From Lysobacter niastensis (GTDB lineage: Bacteria > Pseudomonadota > Gammaproteobacteria > Xanthomonadales > Xanthomonadaceae), in contig NZ_JADLZT010000001.1 in NCBI RefSeq assembly GCF_015453285.1, positions 372,001 through 436,000 of the forward strand: DNA of 64,000 bases, read 5' to 3'. Each line of letters opens with the position of its first letter. Position 1 is the stretch's first letter. Shown one piece after another: positions 29,213-37,508 of the stretch. The translations under genes were made by a program, and so were the position numbers. The notes under the pieces are model-generated. The model was not told the origin of the DNA. It ran no database searches and was given only the letters and a program-made list of their open reading frames with translations.

Positions 29213-32200
29213 ATGACCCACCCTAACCGTGTCCGGTTGTCCAAACTGACGCTGGGCCTGCTTGCCGCGCTCGCTGCTGCTCCCGTCTTCGCCCAAGCCA
29301 CGTCCGCCGGTATCGCCGGCCGCGTCGTGGGTGCCGACGGCCAGCCTGTGGTCGGCGCAGAAGTCGTCATCACCCACACCGAGTCGGGCACCGTCAGCCG
29401 CGCCGTGACCGGCGCCGACGGCCGCTACAACGCCCGCGGCCTCCGCGTCGGTGGTCCGTACACGATCACCACCACCTCCGGCGCTGGCGCCGGCAGCCAG
29501 GACGGCGTCTACCTCAACCTCGACAAGGTCAACCAGGTCGACGTGACCCTGGCTGGCGGCAGCGTGACCACGCTGGAATCGGTGCAGGCGATCTCCTACG
29601 GCGGCTCGGAAGTGTTCAGCGCGACCAAGATGGGCGCCGGCACCACCGTGACCCGTGAGCAGTTGGAGTCGATGCCGACGATCAACCGCAACATCCAGGA
29701 CTTCGCCCGCCTCGACCCGCGCGTCGTGCAGAGCGACAAGGCCCGTAACGAGATCTCGGTCGGCGGCCAGAACCCGCGCTACAACGTGATCCGCGTCGAC
29801 GGCATCAGCAGCGCCGACTCCTTCGGTCTGCAGGGCAACGGCCTTCCGACCCCGCGCCAGCCGTTCTCCATCGATACCATCGACGAAATCGCCGTGGACG
29901 TCGCCAACTACGACGTCACCATCTCCGGCGCTGTCGGCGGCGTGATCAACGCCGTTACCAAGTCGGGCACCAACGAGTTCCACGGTTCGGTCTACGGCGT
30001 CTACCGCGACAACGACTGGTCGGGCAAGAACCAGAACGACATCCGTCCGGTGCTGTTCGACTCCGAGGAAACCTACGGCGCGACCTTCGGCGGCCCGATC
30101 GTCAAGGACAAGCTGTTCTTCTTCATCAACTACGAGAACTACACCGGCAAGGACCTTTTCACCGGCAACTCGGGCTTCGGTCCGGTGGGTTCGGGCGAAA
30201 GCAACATCGTCGGCATCACCCAGGCCCAGATCGACCAGGTGATCGCGATCTCGCAGGGCAAGGGCTTCGATCCGGGCACGCTGGCCAAGCCGGCGCTTGA
30301 CACCGAGAGCGAAGAGTTCGGCATCAAGTTCGACTGGAACATCACCGACGCCCAGCGCGCCACCTTCCGCTACGGCAAGACCGAGCAGAGCACGCCGTTC
30401 CTGCAGGGCTTCAGCAACAGCTCGCTGGCGCTGAACACCTACCACTACGTTTCCGACTTCGAACTGGAGACCTACAGCGCGCAGCTGTTCAGCGACTGGA
30501 CCGACGTCTTCTCGACCGAAGCCAAGGTCTCGTACCGCGACTATTTGACCGAGCGCAACCCGCTGACCGATCTGCCGGCCATCGCCGTGCGCATCGGCAA
30601 CAACACGCTGAACTTCGGTACCGAAGAGAACACCCACGCCAACGTCCTCGGGACCAAGACGTGGAACGCCTTCTTCGCCGGCAACCTGTTCCTCGGCGAC
30701 CACACCGTCAAGTTCGGTGCCGACTACGAGTCGAACGAGGTCTACAACCTGTTCGGCCGCCGCGTGAACGGTGTTTACACCTTCAACAGCATCGCCGACT
30801 ACGCCGCCAACCGTTCCAGCCGCTACCAGCTGTTCTACCCGCTGAACGGCGATCTCGACGCGATGGCCGCGGTGTTCACCCAGAAGAACCTGGGCCTGTT
30901 CCTGCAGGACAGCTGGGCGGTCAACCAGAACCTGACGCTGACCTACGGCCTGCGCTACGACCGCTCGATCGTCGACGACAAGCCGGTGTTCAACGCCACC
31001 GCTTCGTCGCTGTTCGGCGTGCGTAACGACAACACCGTCGACGGCGCCGACCTGTGGTCGCCGCGCGTCGGCTTCAACTACACCATGGACACCGAGCGTC
31101 CGTCGCAGGTGCGCGGCGGCCTGGGCCTGTTCAAGGGTGCAGCGGCCACCGTGTGGCTGGCCAACCCGTACGCGAACAACGGCGTCACCTACACCGACTT
31201 CTTCGACTCCAACGGCACCACCGTCTTCTCGCCGGATCCGAACGGCCAGCTGGCGATCGCGCAGACCGGCGGCGTGCCGGGCACGCAGTCGGTGGACTTC
31301 ATCGATCCCGACCTGACCCAGCCGTCGGTGTGGAAGACCAACCTGGCGTTCGATACCGAGCTGCCGTTCTACGGCATCGTCGCCTCGACCGAGCTGGTCC
31401 TGACCTCGGTCAAGGAAGGCATCTACTACCAGCAGCTGAACCTGGGCGCGCCGACCCGCGTCGGCCAGGACGGTCGCCTCATGTACTGGAACGCTGCCGG
31501 CTACAATCGCGCCGCCTGGAACCAGGCCGGCGTCGGCACCGGTACCACGGCCCGTGCTGCCCGCGACCTCCGTTTCAACGACGCCATCATCGCCAAGCAG
31601 ACCACCAAGGGTGAAAGCCAGCAGCTGACCTTCTCGTTGAACAAGCCGTTCAACGACAGCGACTGGGCGTGGACCGCGGCGTACACCTACACCAACGCCA
31701 ACGAAGTCAGCCCGCTGACCAGCTCGACCTCGAGCTCGCAGCTGGGCAACGTTTCGATCTTCCAGGCCAACGAAGAGGTCAGCGCGACCTCGGCCTACGA
31801 GATCAAGAACCGCTTCCTGGCGACGCTGCAGTGGAAGCACGCGTTCTTCGGCGACAACGACACCATGGTGTCGCTGGTGTACGAGGGCCGCAGCGGCCGT
31901 CCGTACACCTACAACTTCGACAACGACGCCAACGGCGACGGCCGCATCAACGACCTGCTGTACATCCCGAACGGCCCGGGCGACGTGCTGTTCGGCTCGG
32001 CGGCGGAAGAGGCCGCGTTCTGGAACTTCGTCGCTGGCGACGAGTACCTGAACTCGCACAAGGGTCAGGTCGCCGTGCGCAACGACTCGACCGCTCCGTG
32101 GGTCAACCAGTTCGACCTGCAGATCTCGCAGGAACTGCCGGGCTTCTGGGAAGGCCACAAGGCCGAGCTGACGCTCGACATCCTCAACGTCGGCAACCTG

Positions 32201-32392
32201 ATCAACAACGATTGGGGCCGCGTCGAAGAAATGTCGTTCCCGTCGATGCGCGGCGTGGTCGAGTACGGCGGTGTCGATCCGACCACCGGCAAGTACGTCT
32301 ACCGCTTCAACACGCCGGACAGCCTGACGGTCTACGACGACAAGGGCATCTCGCGCTGGGCCGGCCAGATCAGCTTCCGCTACCGGTTCTGA
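29213..32392 (+). CDS. TonB-dependent receptor, Oar-like with N-terminal carboxypeptidase-regulatory domain
   Basis: A 1059-residue outer-membrane receptor. A signal peptide (about 1-28, ending APVFAQA) is followed by a carboxypeptidase-regulatory-like beta-sandwich (about 30-115), a plug domain (about 130-250) and a long beta-barrel ending in the aromatic terminus FRYRF. The layout matches Oar-type receptors, which are numerous in Xanthomonadaceae and probably import large or protein-derived substrates. It is monocistronic, with a 200-base upstream region and a strong terminator. The start at 29213 is chosen over an in-frame upstream codon because it begins the signal peptide. Confidence 0.95.
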   Translation: MTHPNRVRLSKLTLGLLAALAAAPVFAQATSAGIAGRVVGADGQPVVGAEVVITHTESGTVSRAVTGADGRYNARGLRVGGPYTITTTSGAGAGSQDGVYLNLDKVNQVDVTLAGGSVTTLESVQAISYGGSEVFSATKMGAGTTVTREQLESMPTINRNIQDFARLDPRVVQSDKARNEISVGGQNPRYNVIRVDGISSADSFGLQGNGLPTPRQPFSIDTIDEIAVDVANYDVTISGAVGGVINAVTKSGTNEFHGSVYGVYRDNDWSGKNQNDIRPVLFDSEETYGATFGGPIVKDKLFFFINYENYTGKDLFTGNSGFGPVGSGESNIVGITQAQIDQVIAISQGKGFDPGTLAKPALDTESEEFGIKFDWNITDAQRATFRYGKTEQSTPFLQGFSNSSLALNTYHYVSDFELETYSAQLFSDWTDVFSTEAKVSYRDYLTERNPLTDLPAIAVRIGNNTLNFGTEENTHANVLGTKTWNAFFAGNLFLGDHTVKFGADYESNEVYNLFGRRVNGVYTFNSIADYAANRSSRYQLFYPLNGDLDAMAAVFTQKNLGLFLQDSWAVNQNLTLTYGLRYDRSIVDDKPVFNATASSLFGVRNDNTVDGADLWSPRVGFNYTMDTERPSQVRGGLGLFKGAAATVWLANPYANNGVTYTDFFDSNGTTVFSPDPNGQLAIAQTGGVPGTQSVDFIDPDLTQPSVWKTNLAFDTELPFYGIVASTELVLTSVKEGIYYQQLNLGAPTRVGQDGRLMYWNAAGYNRAAWNQAGVGTGTTARAARDLRFNDAIIAKQTTKGESQQLTFSLNKPFNDSDWAWTAAYTYTNANEVSPLTSSTSSSQLGNVSIFQANEEVSATSAYEIKNRFLATLQWKHAFFGDNDTMVSLVYEGRSGRPYTYNFDNDANGDGRINDLLYIPNGPGDVLFGSAAEEAAFWNFVAGDEYLNSHKGQVAVRNDSTAPWVNQFDLQISQELPGFWEGHKAELTLDILNVGNLINNDWGRVEEMSFPSMRGVVEYGGVDPTTGKYVYRFNTPDSLTVYDDKGISRWAGQISFRYRF

Positions 32393-32423
32393 TCGCGGCG
32401 AAAGCCGAACGTGCGACAACGAG

Positions 32424-32450
32424 AACGGCCGGGGAAACCTGGCCGTTTTC
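32424..32450 (+). terminator. Rho-independent terminator of the TonB-dependent receptor gene
   Basis: AACGGCCGGG and CCTGGCCGTT pair over ten positions (one G-T) around a GAAA loop, followed by TTTTCTTTT. The arm is nearly the same as in the terminators at 26561 and 43012. Confidence 0.9.
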
Positions 32451-32510
32451 TTTTGTGGGGGCGGCTGCGCTAGAGTCGCAGCCGACAACAAGACGAAAGC
32501 AAGAGAGCAG

Positions 32511-33884
32511 ATGAGCGCCACGATCGACACCACCCTCCCCACCGTCAACGCCCGCATCTATCCGCGCGGCGGACTCGACGTCCTGTCACGCGACGAGGTC
32601 GCTCGCCTGCGTGACGCCTCAACCGGCATGCACGACCTGCTGCGCCGCTGCGCGCTTGCGGTGCTGACCAGCGGCAGCGCCTCGGACGACCCGCGCGCTG
32701 CCCGCGAGCTTTACCCCGACTTCGACATCCAGGTGCACCAGCAGGATCGCGGCGTCCGCATCGACTTGGCGCACGCTCCTGCGATGGCCTTCGTCGACGG
32801 CGAAATCATCCATGGTGTCGCCGATCTGCTGTTCGCGGTGGTGCGCGACCTCGCCTACACGGCGATCGAACTCGGCAGCGGCCGCGATCTGGAAAGCACC
32901 GAAGGCATCACCGATTCGGTGTTCGGCCTGTTGCGCAACGCCCGCATCCTGCATCCGGCCGACCCGAACCTGGTGGTCTGCTGGGGCGGCCATTCGATCT
33001 CGCGCGACGAGTACGTCTACACCAAGCAGGTCGGTTACGAGCTCGGCCTGCGTGGGCTCGATATCTGCACCGGCTGCGGGCCGGGCGCGATGAAGGGCCC
33101 GATGAAGGGTGCCACGATCGCGCACGCCAAGCAGCGCCAGCGCCGCAGCCGCTACATCGGCATTACCGAGCCGGGCATCATCGCGGCCGAATCGCCGAAC
33201 CCGATCGTCAACCACCTGGTGATCATGCCGGACATCGAGAAGCGCCTGGAGGCGTTCGTCCGGCTGGGCCACGGCATCATCGTGTTTCCGGGCGGCGTCG
33301 GTACTGCGGAGGAAATCCTCTACCTGCTCGGCATCCTGTTGCGCGAGGAGAACCAGGGCCTGCCGTTCCCGCTGGTATTCACCGGCCCGTCTGCATCGGC
33401 GCCGTATTTCGAGCAGATCGACAAGTTCATCCGGCTCACGCTGGGCGAGGCGGCGACGTCGCGCTACGAGATCGTCATCGGCGATCCGGTCACCGTCGCC
33501 AAGCGCATGTCGACCGGCATCCGCAAGGTGCGCGAGAACCGCATCGCGCACCAGGATTCGTTCTTCTTCAACTGGTCGCTCAAGGTGCCGCTCGAGTTCC
33601 AGCGTCCCTTCGTGCCTTCGCACGAGGCGATGGCGAAGCTGGACCTGCACCACGGGCGCAAGCCGCACGAACTCGCGGCCGATCTGCGTCGTGCCTTCTC
33701 AGGCATCGTGGCTGGCAACGTGAAGGAAGACGGCATGCGCCGTATCGAAGCGCGCGGACCGTTCGAGATCCACGGCGACGCCGACATGATGCAGTCGCTC
33801 GATGCCCTGTTGCGGGCCTTCGTCGATCAGCGTCGCATGAAGATCGCTGGCGAGTACAAGCCCTGCTACAGGGTGGTCACCTGA
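32511..33884 (+). CDS. ppnN: Pyrimidine/purine-5'-nucleotide nucleosidase PpnN
   Basis: A 457-residue LOG-family nucleosidase (YgdH) that cleaves nucleoside monophosphates to base and ribose phosphate. In E. coli it is stimulated by (p)ppGpp. The N-terminal DUF4478-like region, the central Rossmann domain with TGCGPGAMKGPMKG and PGGVGTAEE (nucleotide and catalytic motifs) and the C-terminal DUF3412-like region are complete. Length matches the family. Confidence 0.95.
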   Translation: MSATIDTTLPTVNARIYPRGGLDVLSRDEVARLRDASTGMHDLLRRCALAVLTSGSASDDPRAARELYPDFDIQVHQQDRGVRIDLAHAPAMAFVDGEIIHGVADLLFAVVRDLAYTAIELGSGRDLESTEGITDSVFGLLRNARILHPADPNLVVCWGGHSISRDEYVYTKQVGYELGLRGLDICTGCGPGAMKGPMKGATIAHAKQRQRRSRYIGITEPGIIAAESPNPIVNHLVIMPDIEKRLEAFVRLGHGIIVFPGGVGTAEEILYLLGILLREENQGLPFPLVFTGPSASAPYFEQIDKFIRLTLGEAATSRYEIVIGDPVTVAKRMSTGIRKVRENRIAHQDSFFFNWSLKVPLEFQRPFVPSHEAMAKLDLHHGRKPHELAADLRRAFSGIVAGNVKEDGMRRIEARGPFEIHGDADMMQSLDALLRAFVDQRRMKIAGEYKPCYRVVT

Positions 33885-33893
33885 CCGGTCGGA

Positions 33894-34316
33894 TCAGAGG
33901 CAGTTGCCGCTGCCGCTGCCGCTCGCGGTCTTCCGCGGCGGCAGGCCGGGCCGCGTCACGACATCGAGTTCCAAGGTGTACGTGCCGCACCGGTCGCCGG
34001 TCTGCGAGCCCTTGGGCGTCGCCGTGATCGTGTAGGCCGACGCGGTGTTGACCGTGACCGCAAACGTGTAGTTGCTTTGCGCGTCGTTGAACGACGTGCC
34101 GGTGGTGCCCGTCACCTGCAGGAGCGTGCCGTAGGTGGTGTTGTTCGAGCGCCAGCGCTCTTGGCGCAATTGCAGGTCGCCCAGAACCATGACGGCTTCC
34201 GTGCGACGGCTCTTCTTCACCTGCTCCGAGAAGGTCGGAATTGCGATGGCCGCCAGAATTCCGACGATGGCAATCACCACGACCAGCTCGATCAGCGTAA
34301 AGCCTGAATGCTTCAT
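33894..34316 (-). CDS. pilE: Type IV pilin-like protein (PilE family)
   Basis: A 140-residue prepilin with the cleavage site G^FTLIELVVVIAIVGILAAIA at the N-terminus, including the essential Glu5. A globular domain follows, with a C-terminal disulfide pair (DRCGTYTLE ... SGNCL). It is divergent from fimT-pilW-pilX-pilV, with a 163-base shared upstream region, and belongs to the minor-pilin island. The ATG at 34316 is preferred because it starts immediately at the leader. Confidence 0.92.
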   Translation of the reverse strand: MKHSGFTLIELVVVIAIVGILAAIAIPTFSEQVKKSRRTEAVMVLGDLQLRQERWRSNNTTYGTLLQVTGTTGTSFNDAQSNYTFAVTVNTASAYTITATPKGSQTGDRCGTYTLELDVVTRPGLPPRKTASGSGSGNCL

Positions 34317-34479
34317 TTTCCGGGCTCCCCGAACCTCGACGCGGCATCGTAACACCCGCCGGTCGGTCCATTTCCGCCGCTGCCGGGCGTTTATCCAGCC
34401 GGTGCGCCCGTTCGTCCGGTAGGACATTGCCGCGTGCCCGTCCTCTTGCTTAGATGGCATGGGAAAAGGGGCTCGGATC

Positions 34480-35073
34480 ATGCGCGTGGCGAACACAAAA
34501 GGATTCACCCTCGTCGAATTGATGGTCACGCTGGCCGTTCTGGCGATCCTGGTCACACTTTCGATTCCGACGTTCAACGACTTCAGGCAGCGCTCCGCTT
34601 TGCGCGGTGCGGCCGACCAGGTCGTGTCCTTCATCGGCGACGCGCGCTTCGAAGCGCTGCGTCGCAATTCGGACGTAAAGATCGGCTTCGTGACCAATCC
34701 TTCCGGCGCGTTCTGCATCGGCGCCGCGACGACCACCGTTCCTGGCGACGACGCCTCGTGCGATTGCTTCACTGCCGGCAGTTGCGACGTCAGTGCCTAT
34801 CCGGACGACCAGGCCCAGTGGAAGGGCGTGCGCTTCCCGTCGCTGCCGACCATCGGCAACGACGACACCGATGCCAGCGGCGTGATCGTGATCGATCCCA
34901 AGCGGGCGAACCTCACCGAGGCGGGCGACGTCGGCCGCATCTCCCTGCAGTCGCCGACGGGTTCGCAGGATTACCGGGTCGATGTCGTCGTCGACCGCAA
35001 TGGCCGCGCGACGGCATGCCAGCCGGCGGCGGCGCCGTCGAAGTTGTCGGACTACCAGGATCGAGGCTGCTGA
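34480..35073 (+). CDS. fimT: FimT/GspH-family pseudopilin
   Basis: A 197-residue pseudopilin with leader MRVANTKG^FTLVELM and a GspH/FimT-type globular domain (RQRSALRGAADQVVSFIGDARFEA). FimT-type minor pilins help initiate type IV pilus assembly and in some species bind DNA. I chose the ATG at 34480 (preceded by AAGGGG) over 34459. It abuts pilW: its stop and the pilW start share one base. Confidence 0.9.
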   Translation: MRVANTKGFTLVELMVTLAVLAILVTLSIPTFNDFRQRSALRGAADQVVSFIGDARFEALRRNSDVKIGFVTNPSGAFCIGAATTTVPGDDASCDCFTAGSCDVSAYPDDQAQWKGVRFPSLPTIGNDDTDASGVIVIDPKRANLTEAGDVGRISLQSPTGSQDYRVDVVVDRNGRATACQPAAAPSKLSDYQDRGC

Positions 35074-35861
35074 TGATGGTCGCCGTACGCAAACAGGCCG
35101 GCTTCTCGCTGGTGGAACTGATGGTGGCGCTGGTCGCCGGCATGATCGTGGTCGGCGCCGTGCTGGCGTTCGCGCTGTCCAGCATCCGGGCGAGCTCCGA
35201 GTACGTCCGTACGACCCGCCTGACCCAGGAACTGCGCACCAGCCTGGAGACCGCGACTGACGACCTGCGCCGGGCGGGCTTCGACGAACAGTCCCTGCGC
35301 TACGTGGCACGGCCACCGTCGTTCACCGAGACTTCGCCGTTCTCGCGTGTCTTCATCAGCACGAACGCGTCCTGCGTCATCTATGCCTATGACCGGAAAG
35401 ATGGCACGGATGGAACGCTCGACCTCTCCAACGGCGAGGTGCGTGGAATCCGCAGGGCGGTGAGGTCGGTCAACGGTCGCAACGTCGGTGTGCTGGAAAT
35501 GGCGGAAAGCTCCGGCACGACGCAGCCGGATTGCACGGGTGGCTCGCCCGACTACTCGACCTTTCCGGCGACCTGCACCGCTGGCTGGTGCCCGCTGTCA
35601 GATCCGCGCCTGATCGACATCACCGCATTCCAGGTCGTCAACGACCGCCCCGCCACCAGCGGCGTGCCGGGACTGATCGCCACCGGCTCGGGCCCGGCCG
35701 TGCTCCCCATGCAGTTGCGCAAGCTGCAGGTGACCATGTCCGGCTCGCTGATTTCGATGCCTACCGTGATCCGCACCATCACCACCGACGTGCGGGTCCG
35801 GGCCGACTGCGTGCGCGCGGCCGCCGCCACCAATTGCATCGCTGTTCCGAACGGGACGTAA
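35073..35861 (+). CDS. pilW: Minor pilin PilW
   Basis: A 262-residue minor pilin with leader ending KQAG^FSLVELMVALVAGM (Glu5 kept) and the PilW-type segment that follows (RTSLETATDDLRRAGFDEQ). PilW takes part in the initiating tip complex of type IV pili. It is coupled to fimT (TGATG) and lies 15 bases before the pilX-like gene. Confidence 0.9.
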   Translation: MMVAVRKQAGFSLVELMVALVAGMIVVGAVLAFALSSIRASSEYVRTTRLTQELRTSLETATDDLRRAGFDEQSLRYVARPPSFTETSPFSRVFISTNASCVIYAYDRKDGTDGTLDLSNGEVRGIRRAVRSVNGRNVGVLEMAESSGTTQPDCTGGSPDYSTFPATCTAGWCPLSDPRLIDITAFQVVNDRPATSGVPGLIATGSGPAVLPMQLRKLQVTMSGSLISMPTVIRTITTDVRVRADCVRAAAATNCIAVPNGT

Positions 35862-35875
35862 CGGGAACCCCCTGC

Positions 35876-37498
35876 ATGAACGCGCGTAACCCATCACCTG
35901 CACGTCCCGGCCGCCGCGCGCAGCGCGGTGTCACGACGCTGGCCATCACGCTGATCCTCCTCGCCATCGTCACGGTCATCGTGTTGTTCGCGACAAACGT
36001 TGCGTTCTTCGAGCAGCGCACGTCGACCAACCAGAACCGTGCCGTGTCGACCGAGCAGATGGCCGAGTACGCGGTCAGCCTGGGCGGCCAGTACCTCAAT
36101 GCCAACCGGGCGGTGGTCGTGAAGACCGCGACGGGCGGCTGGCTCACCGGTGGCACCCGCCGCTGGCTTGCCTGCCCGAGCGGAACGCTTGCCGCGGGCC
36201 ACCCATGCCTGGCCGAGCGCGACCCGACGCGCCGCGCCGGGATGTACTACTACGACAACGACCCGACCACGACCGACGTGGACGGGATCCCCTACAGCAC
36301 CCTCACGGCCTCCACCGGCGGCATCCTGACCGGTGCGGACAGCTCCAGCCGCTTCAGCGGCACCACTGTGCTGAATGCGCTGTTGTGTCGCGTCGGCCCC
36401 AATGCGACCAATCCGACGGTACCGGAATGCCAGCTCAATCCGACGGCCGCAGGCAATGTCGCCGTCACGCTGGTTGCGACGTCCCAGGTGGCTGGCGAAA
36501 GCGCCGCGGCCACGGTCAAGGAGACCTGGGCGACCGCGATGACGATGAACCCGTCTGCGCCGGTCCCGCTGATCGCGTCGGGCCTGGTCGAGGGCCTGGG
36601 TAACGCACAGGTCGTGGCGGCGCCGAACGCCGGTGGATATGGTGTGGCCGCATCGATCTGGTCACCCAACGACATCGACATCGGCAGCAGCGGCGCCAGC
36701 GCCTGCGGCTCCGGCGGCCTGGGCAGCGTCAGCACCTGCCATCTCGGCGAGTACCTGCAGAACACCCCACGCACGAACCTCAAGACCACCTGCGCCACGT
36801 CCAACAATGCATGCGGTTGCCCGGCGGTCAGCGCCAGCGGCGTCGACTTCCTGTCGGGCCACTCGCAGAGCACGCGCAAGGAAAACCTCGACATCCTGGA
36901 TCGCGACGGCAACTGCGGCACGCTGCCGGACATCACGTTCTTCCCGCGCAACCCGTACGACGACCCGAATGATCCGACGGATGACTCGCTGTTCGAGTAC
37001 ATCTTCGACGTCGACTATGTGGTCGCCGAGGGCGGTACCACGGTGCAGACCAACTGCGGCAGCAGCGGAACCGAGAATTGCGCCGCGTACGCGCTGACCA
37101 ACGACTACAACGCCACTGTGCTGCCCAACTGCAGCAGCCTCAACACGTCGTCGAGCGGCATCTTCTACGTGACCGGCGACTGTGATCTCAACTCGACCGG
37201 CTCTGCGACGGCGTCCGTCATCCTGGTGGTGGACGGCGAGGTTCGCATCAACGGCAATGTCGACTTCTTCGGCATGCTGTTCGCGCGCAGCAACGACAAC
37301 ACCGCCGAAGTTCGCGGCAACGGCAACGTCAAGATCTTCGGTTCGCTGGTGGTGGAGGGTGATGTCAACATCACCGGCAGCATCGACCTGGTCTATGACA
37401 GCACCAGCGCCTCCGGTAATGCAGGCGGCGTTATCCCGGACAGCGTGAAGTTCGGCCGCGTGACGGGAAGCTGGCTCGACAGCCAGACGGGCATCTGA
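35876..37498 (+). CDS. pilX: PilX-type pilus assembly protein, oversized
   Basis: A 540-residue PilX-like protein; classical PilX is under 200 residues. The N-terminus (RRAQRG^VTTLAITLILLAIV) has the prepilin-like hydrophobic helix, but Thr stands where Glu5 would be, as is usual for PilX/GspK-type tip subunits. The C-terminal 140 residues repeat ING-N-V-like units (VDGEVRINGNVDFFG; VRGNGNVKIFGSLVVEGDVNITG), which read as a short beta-helix. Several Cys pairs suggest disulfides. The large domain may expose an adhesive or tip surface. Confidence 0.87.
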   Translation: MNARNPSPARPGRRAQRGVTTLAITLILLAIVTVIVLFATNVAFFEQRTSTNQNRAVSTEQMAEYAVSLGGQYLNANRAVVVKTATGGWLTGGTRRWLACPSGTLAAGHPCLAERDPTRRAGMYYYDNDPTTTDVDGIPYSTLTASTGGILTGADSSSRFSGTTVLNALLCRVGPNATNPTVPECQLNPTAAGNVAVTLVATSQVAGESAAATVKETWATAMTMNPSAPVPLIASGLVEGLGNAQVVAAPNAGGYGVAASIWSPNDIDIGSSGASACGSGGLGSVSTCHLGEYLQNTPRTNLKTTCATSNNACGCPAVSASGVDFLSGHSQSTRKENLDILDRDGNCGTLPDITFFPRNPYDDPNDPTDDSLFEYIFDVDYVVAEGGTTVQTNCGSSGTENCAAYALTNDYNATVLPNCSSLNTSSSGIFYVTGDCDLNSTGSATASVILVVDGEVRINGNVDFFGMLFARSNDNTAEVRGNGNVKIFGSLVVEGDVNITGSIDLVYDSTSASGNAGGVIPDSVKFGRVTGSWLDSQTGI

Positions 37499-37508
37499 GG
37501 ACGCACAC

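Noticed and set aside
29120-32557. A 1145-codon open frame antisense to the TonB-dependent receptor
   Set aside because: Same artefact: Val/Arg/Asp/Gly-rich, no domains, and the opposite strand encodes a complete receptor with signal peptide and terminal aromatic strand.
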